Below are positions 44,694-53,923 of a stretch of 64,000 bases of DNA, one piece after another. The first letter of the stretch is position 1, and each line of letters opens with the position of its first letter. Where the stretch lies: NCBI GenBank assembly GCA_002840685.1, contig PHBU01000007.1, forward strand, positions 1-64,000, read 5' to 3'. Origin of the DNA: Chloroflexi bacterium HGW-Chloroflexi-6 (GTDB lineage: Bacteria > Chloroflexota > Anaerolineae > Anaerolineales > Villigracilaceae). A program made the position numbers and the translations under genes. The notes beneath the pieces are model-generated. The model made no database searches. It was not told where the DNA came from and saw only the letters and a list, made by a program, of their open reading frames with translations.

Positions 44694-47491
44694 GACAATA
44701 ATTCGCGCTTGTTTTCTTCCATCGCCCAGAGCAATTTTTCCTGATCGACCGGCAGGCTGTCGAAGCGCACGCCGACCGCGTTGTAGATCGCATTCGTGAT
44801 CGCAGGCGGGGTCGGGATCAGCACAATCTCGCCGACGCCTTTCGCGCCGTAGGGGCCATCCTTGGTCGGGTCTTCAACGATGATCGAGGTGATCTCGGGC
44901 GTATGCATAATCGACGGGATGCGGTAGCGCGACATGCGGTCGGTGACCACGTAGCCGTCTTTGGTGATGAAGTTCTCGAGCAGGGCATGCCCGACGCCCA
45001 TCACCACGCCGCCCTCCACCTGTCCGCGCAGGCCAAGCGGGTTGATGGCGCGGCCGACATCGTTGGCCGAGATCACATGCAGCACACGCACTTCGCCGGT
45101 GTTGGTGTTGACTTCCACTTCGGCGGCTTGCGAGGCGAACGAGAAGGCAACGTGCATGTCGCCGCCCTGGCCGAGCGGTTTGGTCTCGGGAGCGTGATAT
45201 TCATATAAAACGCGCGGGTCTTTGCCGGAGGCTTTCATCTCACTGTAAACTTCGCGCATGTTCAGGGTGTGCCCGTTGACATGCACGCCATCTGCCGCGA
45301 AACGGATTTTCTCGGGGGCCATGTCAAATTTTTCAGAGAGGGTCGCCGTGATCGCTTCGCGCAGGGTCTTGGCCGCCAGCCGCGAGGCGTTGCCGGTGAC
45401 GTAGGTCTGGCGGGAGGCGGTCGTCGGGCCGCCGTTGGGGGTCAGGTCGGTGTCCATGACGAGCACGGAAACCTGCTCGGCCGGGACGGCCAACTCCTCG
45501 GCGACCATCATGCGCATGATCGTCACCAGGCCCTGGCCGAGCTCCGCAGCCGCCGAACGGACCTGGAAACTGCCGTCTTCGTACAGTTCGACTTCCGCAC
45601 CGGAAGTGTCGTCCGCGCCGCCGCCCAGGCCGGTATTTTTAAAGGCCGAGGCAAAACCCCAGGCGCGAACCAAATGTTCTGCGTCTGGCACGCGCCGCGC
45701 TTTGAACAACTCTTCATACGGCAAACCTGAAACCTTCAACATGGAACTTTCAACCTTATCAATACACTCGACCAAGCCGGCGCTCTCGCGCATGATCTGC
45801 CCGGTGCTGGTTTCGTCACCGACGCGCAGGGCGTTCTTGCGGCGCAGTTCGATGCGGTCGAGGCCGAGTATTTCGGCCAGATTATCCATCATGGTTTCGA
45901 AGGCAAAGGCCGATTGCAGCACACCGAATCCGCGGAAGGCGCCTGCCGGGGGGTTGTTGGTGTACATCGCATAGCAGTCGGCGTGGACGTGCGGGATCTT
46001 GTAAGGGCCGGCCGAGTGGGTCGTGGCACGGGTCAGCACTTTTTCGCCGAGCGAGGCGTAAGCCCCGGTATCTCCGTACAGTTCGGTCTTGGCGGCAACG
46101 AGTGTGCCATCCTTCTTCGCGCCGAGCTTGACCTTGATCTGGGTGGCATGGCGCTTGGGATGCACGATCAGGCTTTCGTGGCGGTCAAAGAGCAATTTGA
46201 CGGGCTGCCCGGTAGCATTTGCCAATAGCGCGGCGTGGATCTGCCCGGCGATATCTTCCTTGCCGCCGAAACCGCCGCCCATCAACTGCCCGACGATGCG
46301 CACACGCGTCTCTTCCCAGCCCAGCGCCCGCGCAACCTGAGTGCGGTCCTGGTAGGGGATTTGCGAGCCAACGTAAATCAGCATCCGGTCGCCTTCGGGA
46401 ACCGCAATACTGCATTCCGGCTCCATGAACAGGTGATCGGTGGCCGGGGTATGGAAGGTGTGCTCCAGCACCACATCCGCTTCGGCGAAACCGATCTCCG
46501 GGTCGCCCTTGCGGACTTTGATGTGTTTGAGCAGGTTGCCCTTCTCGTGGATCTGCGGCTGGCCTTCCTTGCGGGCCTGGACGGCATCGCTGACCACCGG
46601 CTGCAGGTCGAAATCGACCTCGATCAGTTCGACCGCCGCTTTGGCGGCTTCCTGGCTCTCGGCGGCGACAATCGCGATCGCATCGCCGACATAACGGACG
46701 CGTTCCCCAACGCCGACCATCACCGGCCAGTCGAGGATCACCAGCCCGTGAATGTTCTCGCCGGGTACGTCCCTGGCGGTCATGATGGTCACAACGCCGG
46801 GCACTTCGCGGGCCTTATCCACGTTGATTCTTTGGACAAAAGCGTGCGGCACGCCTGCTCGTTTGACCGCGGCGAAAAGCATGTTCTCGAATTTAAGATC
46901 GTCGGTGAAGATTGCCTCCCCCGTTACCTTCTCGACGGCATCCGGGCGGATCTTCAACGTCCCGACCGTTGCGCCTTCGGTGGCTGAGGGCGGCACTTGC
47001 GGTTCTGCTACTGGCTGCCCGCTCTGGAGCGATTCCGCGGCTGCAAGAATGGCGTTTTCGATGGTCGGGTAGCCTGCGCAGCGACAGAGCGTGTCTTTGA
47101 GCGCGTGACGAATATCTGCTGAACTCGGTTTTTGTTTTTTCTGCAACAGGGCATAGGATGTCATGATCTGGCCAGGGATGCAGAATCCGCACTGGACCGC
47201 GCCGTGTTTGATGAAGGCTTCTTGCAGCGGGTGAAGTTTTTCCGGTTTGGCAAGACCTTCGATGGTCGTGATCGTTTTGCCATCCGCCCGTTCAGCGGGG
47301 GTCGAGCACGATAAAACCGGTTCGCCATCCATGATGACGGTGCAAGCGCCGCATTCGGCCTCGTTACAACCGATCTTGGTGCCGGTTAATTTGAGCCGAT
47401 TGCGCAGCAGATCTGCCAGCGTTTCACCGGGCAGGGGGGCAAGCTGATAGTTTTGTCCGTTTACGGTTAAGGAAAGTTGAGTTTTTTTCAT
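44690..47491 (-). CDS. fused xanthine dehydrogenase/aldehyde oxidase family protein (2Fe-2S plus molybdopterin-binding domains)
   Basis: GCNEAECGACTVIMDGEPVLSC; QCGFCIPGQIMTSYALL; GGGFGGKEDIAGQ; PPAGAFRGFG. Confidence 0.93.
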   Translation of the reverse strand: MKKTQLSLTVNGQNYQLAPLPGETLADLLRNRLKLTGTKIGCNEAECGACTVIMDGEPVLSCSTPAERADGKTITTIEGLAKPEKLHPLQEAFIKHGAVQCGFCIPGQIMTSYALLQKKQKPSSADIRHALKDTLCRCAGYPTIENAILAAAESLQSGQPVAEPQVPPSATEGATVGTLKIRPDAVEKVTGEAIFTDDLKFENMLFAAVKRAGVPHAFVQRINVDKAREVPGVVTIMTARDVPGENIHGLVILDWPVMVGVGERVRYVGDAIAIVAAESQEAAKAAVELIEVDFDLQPVVSDAVQARKEGQPQIHEKGNLLKHIKVRKGDPEIGFAEADVVLEHTFHTPATDHLFMEPECSIAVPEGDRMLIYVGSQIPYQDRTQVARALGWEETRVRIVGQLMGGGFGGKEDIAGQIHAALLANATGQPVKLLFDRHESLIVHPKRHATQIKVKLGAKKDGTLVAAKTELYGDTGAYASLGEKVLTRATTHSAGPYKIPHVHADCYAMYTNNPPAGAFRGFGVLQSAFAFETMMDNLAEILGLDRIELRRKNALRVGDETSTGQIMRESAGLVECIDKVESSMLKVSGLPYEELFKARRVPDAEHLVRAWGFASAFKNTGLGGGADDTSGAEVELYEDGSFQVRSAAAELGQGLVTIMRMMVAEELAVPAEQVSVLVMDTDLTPNGGPTTASRQTYVTGNASRLAAKTLREAITATLSEKFDMAPEKIRFAADGVHVNGHTLNMREVYSEMKASGKDPRVLYEYHAPETKPLGQGGDMHVAFSFASQAAEVEVNTNTGEVRVLHVISANDVGRAINPLGLRGQVEGGVVMGVGHALLENFITKDGYVVTDRMSRYRIPSIMHTPEITSIIVEDPTKDGPYGAKGVGEIVLIPTPPAITNAIYNAVGVRFDSLPVDQEKLLWAMEENKRELLS

Positions 47492-47513
47492 GGGTTAAGT
47501 CCTCGAATTACGA

Positions 47514-47564
47514 GGGTCGAGTAGCCGGTGATCGAGCTCGTCGAGAGCCGGCGTATCGAGACCC
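47514..47564. repeat. GGTCGAGTA...GTATCGAGACC inverted-repeat element
   Basis: GGGTCGAGTAGCCGG ... CCGGCGTATCGAGACCC. Confidence 0.7.
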
Positions 47565-47615
47565 GCAAGTGCTGGTTTCGATATGAGTGGAAAATCACCG
47601 CTCTACTCAACCAGC

Positions 47616-48485
47616 CTATTTTGCCCGTTCCCAGGCAGTCGATAAGGCGTTTTTCAATAAAACCACCACCAGTTCGCGGCGGTATTCGGCGGTGGCGCGC
47701 GAAGGCGATGTGCGGAATTTTGCTTCAGCCAGCAGGGTTTCCTGTGCTTCGGCGATTGTTTCAGCCGAGAAAACCTTCCCGGTCAGATAGGCTTCGGTCT
47801 GTCTGGCGCGGAAGGGGACCGGGCCGGCCGGGCCAACCGCAATCTGCGCGGCGCGGATGGTCTCGCCGTCGCGCTCGAGCCAGGCGGCCAGGTTGAGAAT
47901 TGGCAGGGCAATCCCCTGCGCCCGCATGACGCGGCAAAAGGCTGAGGCCTGGTGGGCTTTGATCAGCGGCAGGCTAAAGCCGACGATGATCTCGTCCGCT
48001 TTCAGGGACGATTTGCCGGGGCCGACGAACAACTCCTGTAACGGCTTCACGCGGCGGCCAGTGGGCGAAGCAACCTGTGCTTCAGCCTCGAGAGCCAACA
48101 GGCCGATCATGCCGTCGGCGGCGGGCAGGGCATGGGCCACATTCCCGCCCAGCGTGGCCGAGTTGCGGACTTGCGGTCCGCCGATCAGCCCGCACGATTC
48201 GACCAGCGATTGGGCATGTTCCTGAACGAGCGGCGATTCGACGATGCGGTTGTGCGGCACACCCGCGCCAATAAAGAGCCTGTCGCCGCGGATCTCGAGG
48301 GCGCGCAGTTCGGCGATGCCGGTCAGGTCGACCAGGGTATGAACCGGGGCGTGATGGCCCTGTTGCAAGTCGAGCATTAAATCAGTTCCGCCCGCGATGG
48401 GGATCGCGGGTGCGGGTGCGGAGGCGAGGGCCTCCACGGCTTCTTGTACGGTCTGGGGGTGCAGATATTCTTTCCAGAGGCTCAT
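47616..48485 (-). CDS. FAD-binding subunit of xanthine dehydrogenase / CO dehydrogenase-type oxidoreductase
   Basis: AIPIAGGTDLMLDLQQG; LIGGPQVRNSATLGGNVAHALPAADG. Confidence 0.93.
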   Translation of the reverse strand: MSLWKEYLHPQTVQEAVEALASAPAPAIPIAGGTDLMLDLQQGHHAPVHTLVDLTGIAELRALEIRGDRLFIGAGVPHNRIVESPLVQEHAQSLVESCGLIGGPQVRNSATLGGNVAHALPAADGMIGLLALEAEAQVASPTGRRVKPLQELFVGPGKSSLKADEIIVGFSLPLIKAHQASAFCRVMRAQGIALPILNLAAWLERDGETIRAAQIAVGPAGPVPFRARQTEAYLTGKVFSAETIAEAQETLLAEAKFRTSPSRATAEYRRELVVVLLKNALSTAWERAK

Positions 48486-48806
48486 AGGGTCGGCTCCTTC
48501 GAAGGCCTCCCCCTATTTTGCGCTTTTCGCCAAATGGGGGGATTGAGGGGGGTAAAGCGGCGGCACTTTTCGAGAGTGTTTCTCACGCCGCGGGGTTGAC
48601 CCTAGCGACCGCCGAACCAATGTTTGAACTGGACAGGTTGTTAATTTGCGATGTTGAGTTTATTTTACTGCCTGTGGATGCCCAATTCAAGTTACAAATG
48701 TCATCTGGCATCACAACAAAGCGCAAAATCTTTCTCCTGTAACTTTAGGCACAGAAACAATATCACATCTTGTGTTATAGTGCCGGAATAACGAAAGGAA
48801 TAAAAT

Positions 48807-49130
48807 ATGTCCACAGCCCCTGTTTCCCAAATACTGACCCTGGCCGAGATGGTTTCCTACCAGGAAGGCAGCATTGTCAGCCGCCAGGTGACCAAATCTG
48901 AAGCCGGAAATGTCACCCTGTTTGCGTTCGATACCGACCAGGCTCTCAGCGAACACACCGCCCCGTACGACGCCCTGGTGCACGTCCTGGATGGCAGCGC
49001 CGATATCTCCATCTCGGGCCAGCATTTCACGGTCGACGCCGGGCAGGCCATCGTCATGCCGGCCAATGAACCACACGCCCTGCGGGCCAGCAAACCCTTC
49101 AAGATGCTGCTGACCATGATCCGGGCCTAG
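48807..49130 (+). CDS. cupin domain-containing protein
   Basis: LSEHTAPYDALVHVLDGSADISISGQHFTVDAGQAIVMPANEPHAL. Confidence 0.92.
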   Translation: MSTAPVSQILTLAEMVSYQEGSIVSRQVTKSEAGNVTLFAFDTDQALSEHTAPYDALVHVLDGSADISISGQHFTVDAGQAIVMPANEPHALRASKPFKMLLTMIRA

Positions 49131-49143
49131 CCTGATCAGTCGA

Positions 49144-49184
49144 AAAATCGTCCCTGTCGAAATGGCAGGGACGATTTTTATTTC
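49144..49184. terminator. bidirectional terminator between convergent genes
   Basis: AAAAATCGTCCCTG TCGAAATGG CAGGGACGATTTTT. Confidence 0.85.
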
Positions 49185-49204
49185 GCCTTGCATCTACGAG
49201 AACG

Positions 49205-50455
49205 TTATTCCAAAAATTTCTGGATGTGAACTTGCAGTTTCTGCGGCTGGATGAGGCTTACATCGACTTGACGCGCGCCGACGAAAGCGGCGAAACGCGC
49301 CAGGCCTTTGCCGAGGGCGTCGGCAAAAGCGGGATCGCCGGCCGGGGCTTCATCTTCCAGCCAGAAACCGTTGATCTTGAGCGTGCCCGTCTTGCGCTCG
49401 AGTTTGGGGTCGAGGCGGGCCACCAGGTTGTCGCCGTAGAGGATCGGCAGGGTGTAGTAACCCCAGCGGCGCAGTTCGAGCGGTTTGTAGACTTCCCAGA
49501 TGTAGTCAAAATTGAAGACATCTTTGGCGCGCCCACGGGCGCTGACGATCTCCAACGGGGCAAGAAAAGTCACTTCGTCGAGGGTGGACGGCCCAAGGGG
49601 AGTCCACGCTGATGGAATTTCTCCATTGGCGATCGTCTCGAGCAGCGCAATATCGCTTGAGAGGGCGATCCAATCCTCCTTTGATCCTTCAACATTGACT
49701 TTTGTGAACACATTTTGTTCGTAGAGCGCGGCTAACTGTTTTTTGGCCTGCTCCGGGCTGACTTGCATATCGAAAAAGAGCAGGTTGCGCGGCCAGCGCT
49801 TTTCGCGGGTCAGGCCGAGGAAGGCGACAACTTTGCGGCTGAAACGGTCGAGGGCTTCCTGGTCGCTGGCGATGCGATCGTGCTGCAGCGGCAATACGCG
49901 CTCGCGCAGGTCGTAATAGCGGTCGAAGCTCTGACGGTGATGGACCATCAACTCGCCCTTGAGCCACAGGCTGTAGAGTGCCAGGGCGGTGTCTTTGCGC
50001 CCGCGGTAGCTTTTGACGGCCTGGTTGCCTTCGAAATCGCGGTTGCCGAGCGGGCCGCGCTCGCGGATGGCCTCCAGCACCTGGCTCAGAACTTCGGGAT
50101 GTTCGGCTATGAAATTCGTCCAGCGCGGATAGAGTTCCGGGTGCTGCATGCCGGCGCGCCAGTAGGGGAAATCTTCCATGGGATAGAAGAACAACCCGCC
50201 GCCGTAATCGAAAAACTGACGCTCGTCATAGGCGACCTGGTAGAGATGCTCGGGATGGAAATCGAGCACGCGGCCCCACATGGCGATCTCCTGGCTGCGG
50301 GCGACGACATTCAGCGGGTCAAGCTGGAGCGCCTCGCTGTTGCGAATGGCCGCGGCAACCCCGTCCTTGCCCGCGAAACGCCGCCCCGGCCACAATCCCT
50401 GGCGGCCGATGATGAATCGTTTGTAGGTGGTTTTCGAGATGGAGATGGGGGTCAT
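49205..50455 (-). CDS. winged-helix DNA-binding / YcaQ-like crosslink repair glycosylase family
   Basis: RFIIGRQGLWPGRRFAGKDGVAAAIRNSEALQLDPLNVVARSQEIAMWGRV (QxD-type motif). Confidence 0.85.
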   Translation of the reverse strand: MTPISISKTTYKRFIIGRQGLWPGRRFAGKDGVAAAIRNSEALQLDPLNVVARSQEIAMWGRVLDFHPEHLYQVAYDERQFFDYGGGLFFYPMEDFPYWRAGMQHPELYPRWTNFIAEHPEVLSQVLEAIRERGPLGNRDFEGNQAVKSYRGRKDTALALYSLWLKGELMVHHRQSFDRYYDLRERVLPLQHDRIASDQEALDRFSRKVVAFLGLTREKRWPRNLLFFDMQVSPEQAKKQLAALYEQNVFTKVNVEGSKEDWIALSSDIALLETIANGEIPSAWTPLGPSTLDEVTFLAPLEIVSARGRAKDVFNFDYIWEVYKPLELRRWGYYTLPILYGDNLVARLDPKLERKTGTLKINGFWLEDEAPAGDPAFADALGKGLARFAAFVGARQVDVSLIQPQKLQVHIQKFLE

Positions 50456-50955
50456 GGCTGTTTCTCGTTCTTTCTGGTTGTCCGTTTCAGGCGCGGGAGC
50501 CAACGCGGGACGGTCTGGCAGTAATCGAGATAGGCCTGGCCGAAGGTTTTACGCAGGTGCGGTTCTTCATAAAGCAGGATGAAGGTCTGGAAAGCGCCCC
50601 ACAGCAGCAGTACATACCCGAACAAGAACGGTGAGCCGCGCCAGAGTGCCTGTCCGCTGGCGACGGTCAGCACGCCCAAATACATCGGGTTGCGGACGTA
50701 GCGATACAGCCCGCCGATGACCAAGACTTTGGGCGGGTCGACCGGGATGGGAGTCCCCTTTCCGGTGCGGACGAAATCGATGGCGCACCACAGCAGGATC
50801 GCCAGTCCGCTGACCCAGAGAGGCAGGGCGGCCCAGGCGAAAGGCCCCAGGTCGATGGCATTTTTCTCGACTGGCAGGATGAACGTGACCGGAACAACGA
50901 AGAGCACAAACCCCGGCACGGCCAGGAGGAAGAGCATGGTTTTGAGCGTGTTCAA
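50452..50955 (-). CDS. isoprenylcysteine carboxylmethyltransferase-family membrane protein
   Basis: LVIGGLYRYVRNPMYLGVLTVASGQALWRGS; EEPHLRKTFGQAYLDYCQTVPRWLPR. Confidence 0.85.
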   Translation of the reverse strand: MNTLKTMLFLLAVPGFVLFVVPVTFILPVEKNAIDLGPFAWAALPLWVSGLAILLWCAIDFVRTGKGTPIPVDPPKVLVIGGLYRYVRNPMYLGVLTVASGQALWRGSPFLFGYVLLLWGAFQTFILLYEEPHLRKTFGQAYLDYCQTVPRWLPRLKRTTRKNEKQP

Positions 50956-51536
50956 TGTTGGGCTATCTCCTTGGGGGTCCGGGCGTTGTCCGGGTTTTCA
51001 TCATCCTCGGCCCACATCGCGGGGTTGGATTCGATGTAACGCCAGATGTTGCCCATTTCGCGGTCGTTGCGAATGATGTGTTCATAATAGTTGCGTTGCC
51101 AGATGCCGGTGGCGTTGAGTTGTTTGTTGATTTTGTGTGAAACGGCGGATTTGAACGAACCGATGATTGATCCTAATGATCTTTGTTTTGGTCCCTTGGA
51201 GCGTATTCCGGGGGTGGTAGGGGCGACGCATTGCGTCGCCCCTACGTTGTTGCGCGAATCATCCTCGTTAATCAAAATAATCCCATGCACATGATTGGGC
51301 ATGACAATTTGCGCGCCCAATTCAACGTTCGGGAAATGTTGCGGAATGGCGCACCAACATTCATCCGCGATCTGGCCGAAGGGGGATAATTTCATTTCCC
51401 CGTTGACAACCTCGCCGAAAAGGGTTTCGCGATTTTGGGCCACGATCGTGACGAAATACGCCCCGGCCTGGGAATAATCGTATCCTGGTAGGCGGATAGA
51501 TCGGCGATGGTGGATTTTAGGGTTGAATGGGGACAT
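50952..51536 (-). CDS. REP-associated tyrosine transposase (RAYT, Y1/HUH)
   Basis: RRSIRLPGYDYSQAGAYFVTIVAQNRETLFGEV; MPNHVHGIILI HUH motif; GIWQRNYYEHIIRNDREMGNIWRYIESNPAMW. Confidence 0.9.
   Translation of the reverse strand: MSPFNPKIHHRRSIRLPGYDYSQAGAYFVTIVAQNRETLFGEVVNGEMKLSPFGQIADECWCAIPQHFPNVELGAQIVMPNHVHGIILINEDDSRNNVGATQCVAPTTPGIRSKGPKQRSLGSIIGSFKSAVSHKINKQLNATGIWQRNYYEHIIRNDREMGNIWRYIESNPAMWAEDDENPDNARTPKEIAQH
51217..51245. repeat. REP-like palindrome inside the RAYT coding sequence
   Basis: GTAGGGGCGACGCATTGCGTCGCCCCTAC. Confidence 0.95.
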
Positions 51537-51555
51537 GGCATTAGATTGGTTGGCG

Positions 51556-51583
51556 TAGGGGCGGTTCGCGAACCGCCCCTACG
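51556..51583. repeat. REP-like palindrome upstream of RAYT
   Basis: GTAGGGGCGGTTCGCGAACCGCCCCTAC. Confidence 0.95.
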
Positions 51584-51598
51584 ATGGTATTTAATTTG

Positions 51599-51641
51599 GC
51601 AGACGGATGGAATGGCGGTGGTGGGTTTTGGGGTTGAATTT
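51599..51641 (-). pseudogene. RAYT N-terminal remnant (FNPKTHHRHSIRLP) between two REP palindromes
   Basis: Minus-strand TTCAACCCCAAAACCCACCACCGCCATTCCATCCGTCTGCC translates to FNPKTHHRHSIRLP, compare FNPKIHHRRSIRLP at the RAYT start. Confidence 0.8.
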
Positions 51642-51671
51642 GGTCACGTTCCGGATGTGTGGTCGATTGGC

Positions 51672-51700
51672 GTAGGGGCGACGCATTGCGTCGCCCCTAC
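51672..51700. repeat. REP-like palindrome between the RAYT remnant and the herA stop codon
   Basis: GTAGGGGCGACGCATTGCGTCGCCCCTAC, identical to the copy inside RAYT. Confidence 0.95.
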
Positions 51701-51707
51701 AATGTTA

Positions 51708-53405
51708 TCAAAACCCCAAATCCTTCAAAATCTCGCCCTCACTCTGCCTGCCCTTGTTGCCGAGCAAATCACGCCAGAAATTATCGTCATACCGTCTTGA
51801 CCGCACCGGCAGCGGCATGGGCACGCCCCAGCCGAGCAGCAGGACTTCTTCCTTGGGCTGCAGGCGCGCCAGCATGCCGCGGATCGCGTCCCGCCCGGAA
51901 AGGCCCGAGAGCACGGCCTGGATGTCGAAGTCGTCTCCGAGCCAGCCGCTGATGCGCGTGCCGAGCTGCGACATGACCTCGTCGTAAATTTGCGAGGGGC
52001 GCTGGTCAACGATCAGCAGGGTGACGTAGTATTTGCGCAGTTCGCGCGCGATGGTGGCGAAAGCCGTCTGGGCAGCCATCTCGCGGTTGAGCAGTTTGTG
52101 GGCCTCCTCGACCACGATGATCAGCGGGCGCGGCTCCAGCCCGCCGTGTGAGCGAAACTCGTTCGTGCGCTTCTCCCAGGCTTCGCGGATCTTGCGCGTC
52201 AGCAGGTTCGAGACCAGCAGGTAATCCAGGTCGCTTTCGTTGTCGCCAAACGAGAGCACCACATGCCGCCCGGCTTCGAGCGTGTCGATGACCTGTTTGA
52301 TGCTGTCAGCGGCGGGTTTTTCGACGATGTAATGCTTGTTGAACAGGCGGCGCAGTTTATCGTGCAGGCCCTCGGCGGCGGCCACGTTGACTCCGTTGGC
52401 CAGCGCCCAGGCAGCAACACTCTCAGGGTGCGGCTGCTTTTTGATGCGGCCCTTCTCGTCCTCGACCTCGATCTCCTCGCGGTTCATCTCTTTGAAGGCC
52501 TGGAACCAGCGCTCGCGGAAGGTGGTCATCAGCGCATTGAGGGTGGTTGGCGTGGTTTCCTTGAGATTCAATTCGCGGCTGAGCATTTCGATATCGGCGG
52601 GGGCGATATCGTTCATCGCGATTTCGAGATTGAAATCGGGGGTGTTCGCCCCGCGGATCCTGGCTCCCGCGCCTAACCCGACGACGCTTAAGCGGCTCGC
52701 GAATTTGGTTTTCAACCCGATCACTTTCAACTTGGTGTCCGAGGCGATATCATCGAATCCGTACTCGTTGTGCATATCCAGGACCAGGACCGAGGCCTTG
52801 TTGTGCTGCATCAGCCCGGCCAGCACGAGACGGGTCAGGAAGGATTTGCCGGTGCCAGTCGCGCCAAAGACGCCCGAGGAGCGCTGAATGAATTTGTCGA
52901 GGTTGATGCACACGGGATGTCCCTGCTCGCGGGTGTAGCCGATGACGAAGTTGCCGTCCTTGTCCGGGTCGCCGAAAATGGCGGCGATATCGGCCTGGTC
53001 GGCCAGCGAAACCGGGGCGTGGTGCAGCGGGACGGTTTTGACCGGGATCGGGCGCGGGTCTTCGGGGTGTTCGGTGCGCCACAGTTTGTAGTCGGGCGTG
53101 CCCGGTTCCGGTCCGCGTTCGAGCATCAGCGCCGGCAGGATTTCGAGATTGGTGTAGAGGGTCTGCCCGTGCAGGGCCTTGGCCAGGGCGGGCGGCAGGC
53201 GCGTCTCGGTCTGTTCGTCCGCGAAACGCGGGTCGGTTGCGCCCAGTTGCAGGTCCGTGACCAGCCCGTAGAAGCGATAGTCGCCGCTGTCGATCACAAC
53301 GAATCCGCCTTCCTGAACATCGAGCGGGTCAACGGTCAAACGCGCGGAGAAGGATTCCTTCAATCCGCCGCCGATTACATAGCCGATTTGTTGGTTGTTT
53401 GTCAT
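51708..53405 (-). CDS. herA: HerA-like ATPase with N-terminal HAS barrel
   Basis: GVFGATGTGKSFLTRLVLAGLM Walker A; PLIIVVEEAHKLL Walker B; IVDQRPSQIYDEVMSQ. Confidence 0.9.
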   Translation of the reverse strand: MTNNQQIGYVIGGGLKESFSARLTVDPLDVQEGGFVVIDSGDYRFYGLVTDLQLGATDPRFADEQTETRLPPALAKALHGQTLYTNLEILPALMLERGPEPGTPDYKLWRTEHPEDPRPIPVKTVPLHHAPVSLADQADIAAIFGDPDKDGNFVIGYTREQGHPVCINLDKFIQRSSGVFGATGTGKSFLTRLVLAGLMQHNKASVLVLDMHNEYGFDDIASDTKLKVIGLKTKFASRLSVVGLGAGARIRGANTPDFNLEIAMNDIAPADIEMLSRELNLKETTPTTLNALMTTFRERWFQAFKEMNREEIEVEDEKGRIKKQPHPESVAAWALANGVNVAAAEGLHDKLRRLFNKHYIVEKPAADSIKQVIDTLEAGRHVVLSFGDNESDLDYLLVSNLLTRKIREAWEKRTNEFRSHGGLEPRPLIIVVEEAHKLLNREMAAQTAFATIARELRKYYVTLLIVDQRPSQIYDEVMSQLGTRISGWLGDDFDIQAVLSGLSGRDAIRGMLARLQPKEEVLLLGWGVPMPLPVRSRRYDDNFWRDLLGNKGRQSEGEILKDLGF

Positions 53406-53416
53406 AAGAAAAACCT

Positions 53417-53923
53417 TTCACCACGACGGTAACGAAGTTACACGACGGAAAACCTTTTAATGAACCTTACGAGTGAAGCCATCCCTGAAATGCTGAACGT
53501 TGAAGTTCATCAGATAGCCCAGGCGGCAGCCTGTTACTTTAAGATATGTGATCAATTGGGCTTGATACAGGGGATTCATCTTTTCAACTGCCTTAAGTTC
53601 AAGAATGACCTTTCGCTCCACCCAAATATCGAGCCGCAGCCCAGTTTCTACAAAAACATCCTGATATTTGACAGGGACTGCCACCTGTGTTTCAGCGCTC
53701 AAACCCAGTTTTTTAATCTCATAAGCCAGACAAGCCTCATAGACCGATTCCAACAGGCCTGGCCCAAGTGCGCTATGAACGGTATATGCTGCGTCGAGCA
53801 CTTTTTTGCCAACATCATCTACTTCTAAAGGGATAGGTTTATATATTCTGGATTTTGTGCTTGAGTTTTCCATAATAAAAAATTCTCCGTCGTGTCCCGT
53901 CGTTGCCGTTGTGGTTAAATTAT
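53417..53923. mobile_element. candidate inverted-repeat unit carrying a GxxExxY gene
   Basis: Left TTTCACCACGACGGTAACGAAGTTACACGACGGAAAACCTTTT; reverse complement of right end TTTAACCACAACGGCAACGACGGGACACGACGGAGAATTTTTT. Confidence 0.6.
53457..53873 (-). CDS. GxxExxY protein (PDDEXK_3-like)
   Basis: AAYTVHSALGPGLLESVYEACLAYEI; GLRLDIWVERKVILELKAVEKM; QAQLITYLKVTGCRLGYLMNFNV. Confidence 0.93.
   Translation of the reverse strand: MENSSTKSRIYKPIPLEVDDVGKKVLDAAYTVHSALGPGLLESVYEACLAYEIKKLGLSAETQVAVPVKYQDVFVETGLRLDIWVERKVILELKAVEKMNPLYQAQLITYLKVTGCRLGYLMNFNVQHFRDGFTRKVH

Noticed and set aside
51217-51700. CRISPR-like array from the three similar palindromes
   Set aside because: Repeats are self-palindromic, unequally spaced, and one lies in coding sequence; this fits REP/RAYT, not CRISPR.
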